A stretch of 64,000 nt of DNA from Brevibacillus laterosporus (GCF_030489605.1 NZ_JAUKFY010000005.1:62001-126000); one strand, 5' to 3'. Positions 43,993 to 53,149 are shown, counted from the stretch's first letter. Notes: generated from the sequence alone by a model not told the origin. A program made the numbers and translations.

Positions 43993-44847
43993 ATGTACGA
44001 AGGTCTAGGAGAGAACCCGTTTTATCCTGTAGGCGATCTTGAGAAAATGTCATGGCTACCATATCCTCAACAGCATTTCTATTTTCCCCATCCAAGTAAT
44101 TACCCTTACCCTTCTCCTATTACGTTTGTTTTAGTTCACGGTTCTTGGGGGGATTGTAGCTATTGGCATAATACAGCAGAGGAACTGTATAAGATGGGTA
44201 ACTCAGTATATACTCCAAATTTACCGGGACATGGGAGCGATGCGAATAAAGCAGTAACTCACGAGGATTATGTTAGGTCTGTCGTTGATTTTATAGAGAA
44301 GAGAAATTTATGTAATGTTGTTCTTGTCGGGCATAGCTTCGGGGGAACAGTTATAGCTAAAGTGGCAGAACAGATTCCCAAGCGTATTAGACGGCTGGTG
44401 TTTATGGACGCGTTCGTTGTACGGAATGGCTATAGCGTCGCGGACGAGATACCACCCGAGGGAAAGGCTCTCTGGCAGGAGCTTGCCCAAAAATCACCTG
44501 ACAATACGATTATGCTGCCTTTTCCAAATTGGCGGGAAACGTTTATGAATACAGCCGATCTTGAACTGGCTACAGAGATTTATCAAACCGTCACGCCAGA
44601 ACCAGCGGGGCCACTATTTCAAAAGCTGGATCTGTCAGTATTCTATAGTCTGACTGTTCCCAAAAGCTACTACTACCTCATTGAAGATATAGCGGTTCCA
44701 CAAGGAGAGCAGTATGGATGGCATCCGCACATGTCCAACCGACTTGGATTGTTCCGGTTAATAAAATCAAAAGGAGATCATATGACATCCTTTTATACCA
44801 TGCCGTCCATGATTGCAAAAAATTTGGTCAGAGCAGGCAGAGATTAA
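43993..44847 (+). CDS. Alpha/beta-hydrolase fold enzyme
   Basis: 284 residues. The oxyanion segment is HGSWG (49-53) and the nucleophile elbow GHSFGG has Ser115. The acid is likely in VFMDAFV or the later IEDIAVPQG strand, and the His is in KSKGDHMTSFY. A 38-residue N-terminal extension rich in Pro/Tyr/Phe precedes the core and is unusual. No signal peptide, so cytoplasmic. An esterase or lactonase role is likely; the substrate is unknown. Confidence 0.85.
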   Translation: MYEGLGENPFYPVGDLEKMSWLPYPQQHFYFPHPSNYPYPSPITFVLVHGSWGDCSYWHNTAEELYKMGNSVYTPNLPGHGSDANKAVTHEDYVRSVVDFIEKRNLCNVVLVGHSFGGTVIAKVAEQIPKRIRRLVFMDAFVVRNGYSVADEIPPEGKALWQELAQKSPDNTIMLPFPNWRETFMNTADLELATEIYQTVTPEPAGPLFQKLDLSVFYSLTVPKSYYYLIEDIAVPQGEQYGWHPHMSNRLGLFRLIKSKGDHMTSFYTMPSMIAKNLVRAGRD

Positions 44848-44892
44848 TGAAAATGTAAGGTATTCTTACTCATTACTTGATCTACTTTGATT

Positions 44893-44928
44893 GGCTTATT
44901 CCAATTCGTTTTGGAGTAAGTCTTTTTT
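44893..44928 (+). terminator. Terminator of the hydrolase gene
   Basis: GGCTTATTCCAA / TTGGAGTAAGTC, a 12-bp stem with wobbles and T6 tail. Confidence 0.85.
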
Positions 44929-45033
44929 GTAAAAAATTCATTTCCCCTATAAGATTTTCGCTTTACCAACGCTCCATTTAATGCCATAATGTCGCCATAC
45001 AGTGTCAATAATAGACAGGAGTGAAATGAAAGA

Positions 45034-45264
45034 ATGAAACGCATTACTTTTCAAACCCCGAATGAACTTGCCGATTATGGACGTGAGCGCGATGTAGCAA
45101 TCACTGTGGAATATCGCGATGAAAATGGAAAGCAACGTCAAGTGATTCTATCTGATGAACGTTTAGCTGAAATTGGAGAGTATTTGGCAAAACCAAATGC
45201 TATGGCGTATTTTAAAGAGGAGAAAATCTTCTATGAAGTAATTGCTGCATGGCTTCGAGCCTGA
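45034..45264 (+). CDS. 76-aa conserved-looking hypothetical protein
   Basis: ATG 45034 follows GGAGTG. The small alpha/beta protein (ITFQTPNELADYGRERDVAI, VEYRDENGKQRQVILSDERL) has a helical C-terminus ending FYEVIAAWLRA. Neither cysteines nor membrane segments. Family not recognised; the stand-alone position gives no clue. Confidence 0.6.
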   Translation: MKRITFQTPNELADYGRERDVAITVEYRDENGKQRQVILSDERLAEIGEYLAKPNAMAYFKEEKIFYEVIAAWLRA

Positions 45265-45709
45265 TAAGAGTATCACGTCGTATCTGAAGACATACTCGAT
45301 ATGGCGTTTTTGCGGGAGGATAGGGCTGTTTATTTGGTTGGATGTATGTCCAACCTCGGCTTTATATTATCTGAATATTATGTTGGTACTATAGAACCGA
45401 GATCTAGCATTACACGCCTTGATCACATCAAACATTTAGGAAATAAACGGAAAAAATCAGGTTTGAAAATCGGGTAATAAGATTTCTAATAAAAGAAAAT
45501 TGGAATATCAAAGCGAGTCTTCTTTTTCTTTCGTGAAAAAGCGGTCATAACACCCATGTTTCCCTTTGATAGAAAGGTTCCATGGGTATTTTTGATTTTT
45601 GGTAGGTATTAGTTGTCAGGTTGTATAAAAAAAGCGTAAGAAAAACATAGCTTCATACATATTTTCATACACAAAAAGCCAATCTGCTTACAGCCCAAGC
45701 ATAGAAATA
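45265..45709. other. Gene-free stretch with two hairpins
   Basis: GGTTGGA / TCCAACC at 45336-45355 forms a small hairpin close after the 76-aa gene. ACCCATG / CATGGGT within 45552-45600, followed by TATTTTTGATTTTT, is a clearer terminator. No ORF in between is supported. Confidence 0.5.
45552..45600 (+). terminator. Rho-independent terminator
   Basis: CACCCATG pairs with CATGGGT, further CCTTT/AAAGG pairing inside, T-rich tail downstream. Confidence 0.65.
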
Positions 45710-46030
45710 TCATCCGTGTATTTCTGTCGGTTCAAAATCCTGCTGAACACGAAACCAAATGTTTAGATCATTGATTGTACTCGCTAACTCAGCAATTTCA
45801 GAATTAAGCTCACACGAACGCTCAAAATCCTCTTCCTGATAGAGCTCTGCTTGTTTTTGATTAATAACAGCTTCAAGAGCGATCACGCGATCTGGTATTC
45901 TCGAACGAATTTCTTCCCATTGCAACAAGATATCGGCCCTCTCAGCAGGATCGTATTCTTCCCATTCCAAGTAGAGAAAGGGAAGGAGGATTCCAAGCCG
46001 CTCCTCATGTTTGAATTCATAACGTACCAC
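45710..46030 (-). CDS. Hypothetical acidic helical protein
   Basis: 106 residues. GTG 46030 is preferred because AAGGGAG lies 8 nt upstream; TTG 46051 overlaps that site. Rich in Glu/Leu with heptad-like patterns (VIALEAVINQKQAELYQEED, ELNSEIAELASTINDLN), so a coiled coil is likely. Unknown family and function. Confidence 0.6.
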   Translation of the reverse strand: MVRYEFKHEERLGILLPFLYLEWEEYDPAERADILLQWEEIRSRIPDRVIALEAVINQKQAELYQEEDFERSCELNSEIAELASTINDLNIWFRVQQDFEPTEIHG

Positions 46031-46169
46031 GTATCTGACTCCCTTCGGCAAAGCATGCTATAATTATCGTATACGAAAAAAAGCAAATAATATAGAGCCA
46101 TGCTACATAAAACTGCAAATCTAGAAAAGCTGATGTATGCAGGATACAGTTAAATGAAAGGAATATAAT

Positions 46170-46625
46170 ATGAATCAAAAATCCAGAGTCTTAATAGATG
46201 CAGATGCTTGTCCCAAAAAGGCTCTCCAGATAACAATCGAGCTATGTCAACAATACGGTTATGAGCTGATTACCTTCGCTAGCTATAATCATCAATTTCA
46301 GCATGATAATCATGTGGTTGTAGATGCAGGCTCACAAGCAGTGGATATTCGTTTAACGAATGAAGCGAAAGCAGGCGATATCGTGGTAACGCAGGATATT
46401 GGTTTAGGAGCTATGGTAATGGGGAAGGGGGCCAGATCCCTGACGCCACATGGTAAAATTTTTACTTCAGACAGCATTACGTTTGATTTAGAAGTCCGTA
46501 ATGAAAAGGCGAGATTCCGGCGTGGCGGTGGACGGACAAAAGGACCGCACGCTAGAACCCCAATGGATGACCAACATTTCCGGGAAGCACTGACGCACCT
46601 GATGCAGGAGGGAGGCGAGCAGTGA
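46170..46625 (+). CDS. yqxD: YaiI/YqxD (UPF0178, DUF188) family protein
   Basis: 151 residues with the family features: VLIDADACPKKALQI at the N-terminus, the DAGSQAVDIRLTNEAKAGDIVVTQDIG core in overlapping segments, and the RRGGGRTKGP Gly/Arg loop. It has a PIN-like fold with conserved aspartates; the activity is not established. It overlaps the PAP2 gene start (TGATG), indicating co-transcription. In B. subtilis yqxD sits near the rpoD region, which is not the context here. Confidence 0.88.
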   Translation: MNQKSRVLIDADACPKKALQITIELCQQYGYELITFASYNHQFQHDNHVVVDAGSQAVDIRLTNEAKAGDIVVTQDIGLGAMVMGKGARSLTPHGKIFTSDSITFDLEVRNEKARFRRGGGRTKGPHARTPMDDQHFREALTHLMQEGGEQ

Positions 46626-47284
46626 TGAAAAAAGACAGGATACAAGACGCCTCCCCCTTTCACAGCAGGTTTACTCTATTGATAGCAGCTATTTTATTTA
46701 TCGCTTTCTTTTGGATAACCTACCTTGTTATTGGGCTCGGTTCTAATGTGATGGATGAATGGGGCATCATGATGAGTAAGGAAATACGCAAGCCTTACTT
46801 AACGATTATTATGCATGCTATTACCCAATTGGGAGATGTGTACATTTTAGTGATTGTGGTAGTCCTGTTTGTCACAGGCTGGTGGAAAAAACATCGGGTA
46901 GAGTCCTGGTTTTTTCTGGGGACGCTTGCTTTTGGGTTTTTAGGAAAAGAAATTCTCAAAAGAACGATTATGCGCGAGCGGCCTATTGATGTAAATTTGA
47001 TTGAACTTCCTTCCTCATGGTCCTTCCCTAGTGGACATACGACCTTTAGTACCTTATTTTTTGGAATGGGAGCCTATTTGCTATGGAAGCATCAGCGTGG
47101 GCGTACAAACGCATGGCTTTGGCCGATGATAGGCATTGCCATCCCTTTATTGGTTGGATGCAGCCGAATTTATTTAGGAGTCCATTTCTTCAGTGATGTT
47201 GTGGCAGCTTGGTTATATTCTGCTGGATGTATCCTCGTATCAGCCTATTTGTATGAGAGAAAGCAGGTACGGGGTATAAATTAA
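46625..47284 (+). CDS. Membrane PAP2-family phosphatase
   Basis: 219 residues from ATG 46625, overlapping the previous stop. Five to six membrane segments. Acid-phosphatase motifs: C1 KRTIMRERP, C2 PSGHT and C3 SRIYLGVHFFSD, all complete. It dephosphorylates lipid phosphates such as undecaprenyl diphosphate or phosphatidylglycerophosphate on the outer membrane face. A good GGAGGGAGG site lies upstream. Confidence 0.92.
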   Translation: MKKDRIQDASPFHSRFTLLIAAILFIAFFWITYLVIGLGSNVMDEWGIMMSKEIRKPYLTIIMHAITQLGDVYILVIVVVLFVTGWWKKHRVESWFFLGTLAFGFLGKEILKRTIMRERPIDVNLIELPSSWSFPSGHTTFSTLFFGMGAYLLWKHQRGRTNAWLWPMIGIAIPLLVGCSRIYLGVHFFSDVVAAWLYSAGCILVSAYLYERKQVRGIN

Positions 47285-47382
47285 GTAAGGATTAAAAAAA
47301 AGAAGTAACAAAACGAACTCTGTTGACATATAAATGGGAAGTATGGTAGGGTAAATATTAATTGTTATATTTATCTGACTAT

Positions 47383-47456
47383 TCCTCAGTAGCTCAATGG
47401 TGGAGCAACCGGTTGTTAACCGGTAGGCTGGCGGTTCGAGTCCATCCTGAGGGCCA
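47383..47456 (+). tRNA. tRNA-Asn (GTT)
   Basis: The acceptor stem TCCTCAG/CTGAGGG is closed, the anticodon loop TTGTTAA gives GTT, the T loop is TTCGAGT and CCA is encoded. The T stem GGCGG/CCATC contains one C-A mismatch, which is unusual. Confidence 0.93.
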
Positions 47457-47457
47457 T

Positions 47458-47530
47458 GCTCCTGTAGCTCAGTCGGTAGAGCGTTTCCATGGTAAGGAAG
47501 AGGTCGCAGGTTCGATTCCTGTCGGGAGCA
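47458..47530 (+). tRNA. tRNA-Thr (GGT)
   Basis: Acceptor stem GCTCCTG/CGGGAGC, anticodon loop ATGGTAA (GGT), T loop TTCGATT. Only the discriminator A is encoded; CCA is absent and must be added after processing. It lies one base after tRNA-Asn. Confidence 0.93.
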
Positions 47531-47554
47531 TTCCTTTCTCCGTTATAGATTGAT

Positions 47555-47589
47555 GAGGCGTGACCTAGTCAGGGTAGCGTCTCTTTTTA
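47555..47589 (+). terminator. Terminator of the tRNA-Asn/Thr unit
   Basis: GAGGCG / GCGTCTC plus ACC/GGGT inside and T5 downstream. Confidence 0.75.
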
Positions 47590-47845
47590 TTGAGAGAATT
47601 ATTTTTTACAGTTTCAATGTTGCTTTTTTCTGGAAAAAAACGAAATCTGTGTTACAATGATATGCATAAACGCTTATATTGTGTTGGTATGCATCAGCCT
47701 GCAAAAAGAGTGGTAATTTTTTGAGAACGATACACGGCTGGAAGTGTCATTTTTCTTCAAAAAACTTCTTACATGATGAAACCTTTTACCTGTCTGATCG
47801 TATACCTTACTTGTCAGTCGAAAAGAGAGGGGAATACATTTTATT
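47590..47845. other. Leader region of the following membrane-protein gene
   Basis: No ORF supported. A TACAAT hexamer preceded by TGTGT (extended -10 style) near 47655 may be the promoter. The remainder shows no clear structure. Confidence 0.35.
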
Positions 47846-48298
47846 ATGAAAAGAAACAAGCTATTGATGGTCTTCATGGCATTAGCATTAATGTTTACGA
47901 CCGTTGGAATAAACGCTCATGAAGTAGACGCAAAGCGCGGTGGTGGATACAAGTCTGGTTCGAAGTCATTCCAACCTACACAAAGTACAACTACTCCGAA
48001 ATCTAATGCAAAGCAAGATCAAAACGTAAACAGCAAAACAAACACTACTGCACCAGCAGCAAATACTGCTAGCAAAAGCGGCGGTTTCATGAAAGGGTTA
48101 TTGTTTGGTGGATTAGCAGGTATGTTGTTTGGTGGTCTGTTAGGTCATCTAGGTGGTTTTGGAGCATTTGCTGCCGCATTATTGAATATCCTGATGTTAG
48201 TGGGGATTGTCTTGCTGGTGGTTCGTCTCTTCCAGATGGTGCGAAATAATAAAAATAATAATAAATATAAGGAACAGGAAAACCGATGGAAACAATAA
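47846..48298 (+). CDS. Secreted or membrane Gly-rich protein (Tim44-N-like)
   Basis: 150 residues. A signal peptide (1-29) is followed by a low-complexity Ser/Thr/Asn/Lys linker. Then comes a Gly-rich hydrophobic stretch (GGFMKGLLFGGLAGMLFGGL, LGHLGGFGAF) and a final membrane helix (about 111-131). This resembles the N-terminal part of bacterial Tim44-domain proteins, but the Tim44 domain itself is absent. It overlaps the DUF2653 gene by 13 bp, so the two may act together. Function unknown. Confidence 0.75.
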   Translation: MKRNKLLMVFMALALMFTTVGINAHEVDAKRGGGYKSGSKSFQPTQSTTTPKSNAKQDQNVNSKTNTTAPAANTASKSGGFMKGLLFGGLAGMLFGGLLGHLGGFGAFAAALLNILMLVGIVLLVVRLFQMVRNNKNNNKYKEQENRWKQ

Positions 48299-48585
48299 GA
48301 CTATTAGAACAGGACCTTATTAATGCAATTTGTCTTTATATTGCTGAAAAAAGAGAGATCGAACCTTATCAGGTAAATGTTGAACTGATGTGGGATGAGG
48401 AATATGGTTATTCTGCGGAAGTGAATGCGAACGGGCGTGAGCAGGTTCTGATTGAGGCCAACATGCTAGAGGCCCTGCGCAAGTACTTGCGTGATCAGAT
48501 GGAACTAGATCCATTTTCAGCTCGAATTCAGCTAGACATTGATGATGAAGAGGGCATGATCGCTCTTGTTTCCTACAACGAATGA
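48286..48585 (+). CDS. DUF2653 (YxcD-like) protein
   Basis: 99 residues, acidic and cytoplasmic. DLINAICLYIAEKREIEPYQ, VNVELMWDEEYGYSAEV and the acidic end LDIDDEEGMIALVSYNE fit the DUF2653 family. It is translated from within the end of the preceding membrane-protein gene. No enzymatic motif is visible. Confidence 0.78.
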   Translation: METIRLLEQDLINAICLYIAEKREIEPYQVNVELMWDEEYGYSAEVNANGREQVLIEANMLEALRKYLRDQMELDPFSARIQLDIDDEEGMIALVSYNE

Positions 48586-48587
48586 TG

Positions 48588-48628
48588 AAAAGCCACGCGG
48601 AGCTTCTACACTCTGCGTGGCTTTTTCC
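48588..48628. terminator. Bidirectional terminator
   Basis: AAAAGCCACGCGGAG / CTCTGCGTGGCTTTTT, about 14 bp with one wobble, between the DUF2653 gene and the convergent cydB. Confidence 0.92.
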
Positions 48629-48656
48629 TTGTGCAGCTGCATTGCAGGCAAGCCTG

Positions 48657-49685
48657 TTACGACTTTTTGGCTTCTCTTGTATCATTCATAAATAATTGCC
48701 AGAAGTAGAGAAAGCCCGGAGTAAGAATAGCAAATCCTACGATATAGACAACAAACAAAGCTCGAAAATTATTCGGATGTGTGAAGCCTGATTCAATCGT
48801 AACATTTGGATAAACCAAATAAGGAAGATGAGCAACACCATAGGCATAGCTGGCTAACAGGTATTGAATGATAGCAGCAATGGTAGCAAGACGTGGGAAG
48901 CTAAGCCAGCCTTTTCGTCTAGATGTACCATATAACGATGCGTAGGAGAGCAGGAAAAAGCCAGCAGAAGCGATGAGCCAGCCAGTCTTAGAACGCAAAT
49001 TAGTATAAATCCAAGAGGCCTCGCTGGACATGGTAATCACGACCGCAACGGCCAGCACAATCGTGATAGGGCCTACAATCCGAGCATCTCTGCGATAAAT
49101 TTGAAACGCTTCCCGTTCGCCAAGAACATTGGAAAAATCGGCTAGCAAAAGTGAGGAGAGAAAAAGAGTACTAGTAATCGCCAGCCCAATATACATATAT
49201 TCATGCGGACTAGAAAACAGTCTGAGTAGCTGAAGCTGTTCGTAGCCGTTTTCAAGTGTAATAAAACCGCCCTGTGTGATTGGCAACACACTGATTAATA
49301 GGGCAGGAATCAAGATACCCGTAATACCTGAGATTATCGACATCATTTTACGATAATCCTCTACTACATGAGAAAAGACCAAGAAGGCACTTCGCAACAG
49401 CAGCAAGAACAATATTAAACTACCTGGTATGATCAATACAGTACCTAACGTATAGGTAGCTCCTGGGAAAAAGGTAACAAGTGCTATGACGATCAGTACA
49501 ATAAAGACATTCGTTACTTCCCAGGATGGAGAGAGATAACGATTAGCGATTTGGGTTGCTTTGGTCTGCTCGCGATCTCGATAAATCATGGACCAAAAGC
49601 CCGCACCAAAGTCGATGGAAGCAGCGACCGAATAGATAAAAACGAATCCCCACAGCATGGTAACAGCAATAATGGTATCACTCAT
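48657..49685 (-). CDS. cydB: Cytochrome bd-type quinol oxidase subunit II
   Basis: 342 residues from ATG 49685, which overlaps the cydA stop (ATGA). About eight helices; an early VFIYSVAASIDFGAGFW segment and the final FAILTPGFLYFWQLF helix fit CydB of the cyanide-insensitive (CioB/YthB) type. It is the non-heme partner of subunit I. A longer upstream frame lies inside cydA and is not real. Confidence 0.88.
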   Translation of the reverse strand: MSDTIIAVTMLWGFVFIYSVAASIDFGAGFWSMIYRDREQTKATQIANRYLSPSWEVTNVFIVLIVIALVTFFPGATYTLGTVLIIPGSLILFLLLLRSAFLVFSHVVEDYRKMMSIISGITGILIPALLISVLPITQGGFITLENGYEQLQLLRLFSSPHEYMYIGLAITSTLFLSSLLLADFSNVLGEREAFQIYRRDARIVGPITIVLAVAVVITMSSEASWIYTNLRSKTGWLIASAGFFLLSYASLYGTSRRKGWLSFPRLATIAAIIQYLLASYAYGVAHLPYLVYPNVTIESGFTHPNNFRALFVVYIVGFAILTPGFLYFWQLFMNDTREAKKS

Positions 49686-51004
49686 GCTTCTCCCTCCAAG
49701 CTGATGGGATGCCGGCGGAAATAATAACGGAAGACTAGGATTGTTGCGATAGCCATGAACAGATAGATTCCTAAGAATAACAGAAACAGCGTACCTAAGC
49801 CCTGTGACTGGGTAGTAGCATCTGCTGTTTTCATAACACGATATAAAATCCAAGGCTGACGGCCGGTACATGCGAAGATCCAGCCAGCCTCAATACCTAG
49901 CATAGATAAAGGACCGCTTAGGACAAAAATCCACAATACCCATCGAGGATAATGAGAATGCTTGAGCCATTTTTTCCAAGCAAAACCGATAAAACCAACG
50001 AAAATGAGTGCACCACCAACCAAGACCATAAAATTAAAGAGAGTATGGACAAAGAGCGGAGGCCATTCGTCCCGCGGGAAATCATTTAGCCCTACGACCA
50101 CCTCATTTGGTGTATTTCCCGCTAGCACACTTAGCAACCAAGGAATTTCAAGTCCATATTTTACTTGCTGTGTCACCTCATCTGTAATCCCACCAATAAC
50201 AAGAGGAGCATGGGACTGTGTCTCAAATAAGCCCTCTGCCGCGGCTAATTTTTCTGGTTGATATTGATGCAAATGCTGAGCAGAATCATGTCCATTAATC
50301 CCTGTCAGCAAGGAAAATGTACCGCCGATGACCAACCCCATTAATAAGGCTTTTTGATGAAAGGCATATTCACGAGACGTTTTATTGACCTTCAGCATTT
50401 TATAGGCCGCGATCGAGGCAATGACAAACGCACCTGTCATATAGGCGGAAACAACTACATGACCGGCTGTAACAAAAAAGCTGGGGTTAAAAAATGCTTT
50501 CCAAGGGTCAACGTCAACCACTTCTCCATTGACCAAATGAAAACCGGTCGGAGTTCCTTCAAAGGCGTGAACATTGGTAATGAGCACAGCGGAAGCAGTG
50601 GCCCCAATCAAAACAAGCAGTACACTTACAATCCGCATTTTGGGAGATAGACGATGTGCTGCATATACATAAATAGATAAAAACAAGGCTTCTAGAAAAA
50701 AGGCAAAGATTTCAATTTGGAATGGGAGGGAGATAACCTTGCCGACCACTTCCATAAAACCGGGCCAAAGTAAGGATAATTGGACACCTGAGATCGTTCC
50801 AGAGGGAATAGCAATTCCAAGTAAAATGGCCTGTCCCTTGGTCCAGCGCTTTGCCATTAGTGAATAGTCGGTGTCCTTTGTGCGCTGATACAAAAGCTCT
50901 GCAATTAAAATCATTAACGGCAAGCCAACGCCAAGTGAAGCAAAGATAATATGAAAGCCCATCGTCATACCAAAGGTGCTTCTGGCGATCAGAATTTGAT
51001 CCAT
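49682..51004 (-). CDS. cydA: Cytochrome bd-type quinol oxidase subunit I
   Basis: 440 residues. The heme ligand is His18 in GFHIIFASLG. GTISGVQLSLLWPGFM, the INGHDSAQH segment and the GRQPW motif near the end identify subunit I. The Q-loop is short, as in the CioA/YthA group. It oxidises quinol and reduces oxygen without pumping protons and is typically used at low oxygen or under inhibition of the heme-copper oxidases. First gene of the cydAB operon; no cydCD adjacent. Confidence 0.93.
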   Translation of the reverse strand: MDQILIARSTFGMTMGFHIIFASLGVGLPLMILIAELLYQRTKDTDYSLMAKRWTKGQAILLGIAIPSGTISGVQLSLLWPGFMEVVGKVISLPFQIEIFAFFLEALFLSIYVYAAHRLSPKMRIVSVLLVLIGATASAVLITNVHAFEGTPTGFHLVNGEVVDVDPWKAFFNPSFFVTAGHVVVSAYMTGAFVIASIAAYKMLKVNKTSREYAFHQKALLMGLVIGGTFSLLTGINGHDSAQHLHQYQPEKLAAAEGLFETQSHAPLVIGGITDEVTQQVKYGLEIPWLLSVLAGNTPNEVVVGLNDFPRDEWPPLFVHTLFNFMVLVGGALIFVGFIGFAWKKWLKHSHYPRWVLWIFVLSGPLSMLGIEAGWIFACTGRQPWILYRVMKTADATTQSQGLGTLFLLFLGIYLFMAIATILVFRYYFRRHPISLEGEA

Positions 51005-51164
51005 ATCCCATCAACCTTTCTCCGTAACAAGTTCCTCCTTACCTTTGCATTTTTTTCCTGTTATTATGCATGAAGGTTGGAAAAAGGCTCCATTTGGCTT
51101 TCGGATAGCTACTTGATTTCTATGGATAATCATGCTATAATATTTTTACAAAAGTCCTAATTTT

Positions 51165-51251
51165 GCGGTCATGGCGGAATTGGCAGACGCGCTAGATTCA
51201 GGTTCTAGTGGTGGCAACACCGTGGAGGTTCAAGTCCTCTTGTCCGCACCA
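51165..51251 (+). tRNA. tRNA-Leu (CAG)
   Basis: 87 nt with a long variable arm (TGGTGGCAACACCGT). The anticodon loop TTCAGGT gives CAG; CCA is encoded. The acceptor stem GCGGTCA/TGTCCGC has a U-U mismatch at the fifth pair. Confidence 0.93.
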
Positions 51252-51260
51252 ATCATATAT

Positions 51261-51334
51261 GCGGGTGTAGTTCAATGGTAGAACTCCAGCCTTCCAAGCT
51301 GGTCGCGTGGGTTCGATTCCCATCACCCGCTCCA
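51261..51334 (+). tRNA. tRNA-Gly (TCC)
   Basis: Acceptor GCGGGTG/CACCCGC, anticodon loop CTTCCAA (TCC), T loop TTCGATT, encoded CCA; 9 bp after tRNA-Leu. Confidence 0.95.
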
Positions 51335-51347
51335 TAGTTTTATTTGT

Positions 51348-51379
51348 CAAAAGCCTTGATAAACAAGGCTTTTTTATTT
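51348..51379 (+). terminator. Terminator of the tRNA-Leu/Gly unit
   Basis: CAAAAGCCTTG / CAAGGCTTTTTT, 10-bp stem, 5-nt loop, T6 tail. Confidence 0.92.
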
Positions 51380-51500
51380 TTTATCTCTCTTTATGCTTTT
51401 TCGCATAATCCAACTCTGCGAACGAATTGGGAACTAAAATTTTTCGGATTAAGTGTATCAAATCGTTCTGCCGTCCCTCGATTCATCTTATTCGTAACAT

Positions 51501-51530
51501 AGATATAGATATAGATATAGATATAGATAT
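51501..51530. repeat. Hexanucleotide tandem repeat, AGATAT x5
   Basis: Five perfect copies of AGATAT occupy the intergenic region between the tRNA terminator and the arsR operon, about 200 bp upstream of arsR. The unit resembles the arms of the ArsR operator (ATAT-rich), and such arrays slip readily. No other gene lies in 51380-51732. Confidence 0.9.
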
Positions 51531-51690
51531 CGGCAGTTGCTTCGTTGAAAGTTTGGTATGTCATAAACGTTCTTGGATGGCTTTTAATACTACACCGCTT
51601 TTAAGTAGAAAAATGGTGTCTAGTGATATAAATGTGGTCACTTTTATTAAGGTTATATTTGAAATGATCTTCCTGCAATGATAATATAGC

Positions 51691-51704
51691 CATATAGCTA
51701 TATG
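51691..51704. promoter_or_regulatory. ArsR operator, 14-bp perfect palindrome
   Basis: CATATAGCTATATG lies 28 bp before the arsR start, where it would overlap the promoter. A second half-copy ATATAGC precedes it. Position and symmetry fit autorepression by ArsR. Confidence 0.75.
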
Positions 51705-51732
51705 ACGATTATAAAAGGAGGCATTTATTCAC

Positions 51733-52056
51733 ATGGATTTAATCCAACTTTCTTCGGCTCTAAAAGCATTAGGTGATCCAACCCGGCTTAAAATCATTGC
51801 CTTATTAAATCAAAGAGATTGTTGCGTATGTGAATTAGTCCCGATCTTTGGAATTTCTCAACCTTCGATATCTAGGCACATGAGTCGTTTAAAGAACGAG
51901 AATTTAGTAAATGAAACACGGAAAGGTCAATGGGTCTTCTACTCTTTGAATCATTCAACAATGAAGAAAATTGGCTTATCCCTAGCACAGTTACCGGATT
52001 GCACTTCAGATTTTGAGAAATTACAAGAAGCAAACTTACGGATTACTTGCGATTAA
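51733..52056 (+). CDS. arsR: Arsenite-responsive repressor ArsR
   Basis: 107 residues. The metal site in the recognition region is DCCVCEL (Cys30, 31, 33), the CXC arrangement of arsenic/antimony ArsR proteins. It is followed by the helix-turn-helix [19 protein letters not shown] and the wing [11 protein letters not shown]. It should release the upstream palindrome on binding As(III). AAAGGAGG precedes the ATG. Co-transcribed with acr3, 37 bp downstream. Confidence 0.95.
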   Translation: MDLIQLSSALKALGDPTRLKIIALLNQRDCCVCELVPIFGISQPSISRHMSRLKNENLVNETRKGQWVFYSLNHSTMKKIGLSLAQLPDCTSDFEKLQEANLRITCD

Positions 52057-52093
52057 ACCCTCTACTAAAAAGAAATGTAAGGGAGATGTAACA

Positions 52094-53149
52094 ATGAGTA
52101 ATGTGGGGAAAAAACGTCTTTCGTTTTTAGATCGCTACCTAACACTTTGGATTTTTCTGGCTATAGGCATTGGAGTTGGCCTTGGGTTTATCTATCCACA
52201 GTTTGTTACTGGGTTAAATAGTTTACAGGTGGGAACAACATCCATTCCTCTTGCAATTGGACTTATCTTAATGATGTACCCACCGCTTGCTAAGGTGCGT
52301 TATGAAGAAATGGGAAGAGTATTTAAGGATACCAAGGTTTTAATCCTTTCTCTTGTTCAAAACTGGATTATCGGCCCAATTTTAATGTTTGGTCTTGCCG
52401 TTTTATTCCTGTCGGATAAGCCAGAGTACATGATCGGCTTAATTATGATTGGCTTGGCACGCTGTATTGCTATGGTAATTGTTTGGAATGATCTTGCCAA
52501 AGGAGACACGGAATATGCTGCTGGATTAGTGGCTTTTAATTCAGTTTTCCAAATGCTTTTCTTCTCAGTGTATGCTTATCTATTTGTAACTATCATTCCA
52601 GAATGGTTGGGATTAGAAGGTGCAGTTGTGTCGATCACTATGGTGGAAGTAGCGAAGTCTGTCATGATTTACCTAGGAATCCCATTTCTTGCAGGGATGC
52701 TGACACGTTTTACTCTCTTAAAAGTAAAAGGGAGTCGCTGGTATGAAAATGAGTTTATTCCTAAAATTAATCCCATAACCCTAATTGCCTTACTTTTCAC
52801 CATTATCGTGATGTTTTCACTAAAAGGCGATGCCATTATCAGCTTACCACTCGATGTAGTTCGTATTGCGATCCCACTACTCATTTATCTTGTACTGATG
52901 TTTTTTATTTCTTTCTTTATGGGAAAGAAAATTGGAGCAAGCTACCCAGTTACAACAACACTTGCTTTTACGGCAGGTAGTAATAACTTTGAACTTGCGA
53001 TCGCTGTCGCAGTAGGAGTATTTGGTATCCATTCCGGTGCTGCTTTTGCAGCAGTTATTGGCCCGTTAGTAGAAGTACCAGTCATGATTGCACTAGTCAA
53101 TGCGGCTTTCTGGCTTAAACGAATGTATTTTACTGAACAGAAAACGTAA
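52094..53149 (+). CDS. acr3: Arsenite efflux permease Acr3
   Basis: 351 residues from ATG 52094, with GGGAG upstream. Ten membrane helices. The essential cysteine is Cys124 in GLARCIAMV, the MYPP motif is at 61-64, and [15 protein letters not shown] lies in the second half, all diagnostic of Acr3. It exports As(III) using the proton gradient. No arsC reductase gene follows in this window, so arsenate resistance would need one elsewhere. Confidence 0.95.
   Translation: MSNVGKKRLSFLDRYLTLWIFLAIGIGVGLGFIYPQFVTGLNSLQVGTTSIPLAIGLILMMYPPLAKVRYEEMGRVFKDTKVLILSLVQNWIIGPILMFGLAVLFLSDKPEYMIGLIMIGLARCIAMVIVWNDLAKGDTEYAAGLVAFNSVFQMLFFSVYAYLFVTIIPEWLGLEGAVVSITMVEVAKSVMIYLGIPFLAGMLTRFTLLKVKGSRWYENEFIPKINPITLIALLFTIIVMFSLKGDAIISLPLDVVRIAIPLLIYLVLMFFISFFMGKKIGASYPVTTTLAFTAGSNNFELAIAVAVGVFGIHSGAAFAAVIGPLVEVPVMIALVNAAFWLKRMYFTEQKT

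Noticed and set aside
47362-47553. 63-codon plus-strand ORF
   Set aside because: It runs across two complete tRNA genes; the reading frame is accidental.
51427-51681. 84-codon ORF containing an IDIDIDID run
   Set aside because: The run is the translated hexanucleotide repeat; no ribosome site and no other protein-like features.
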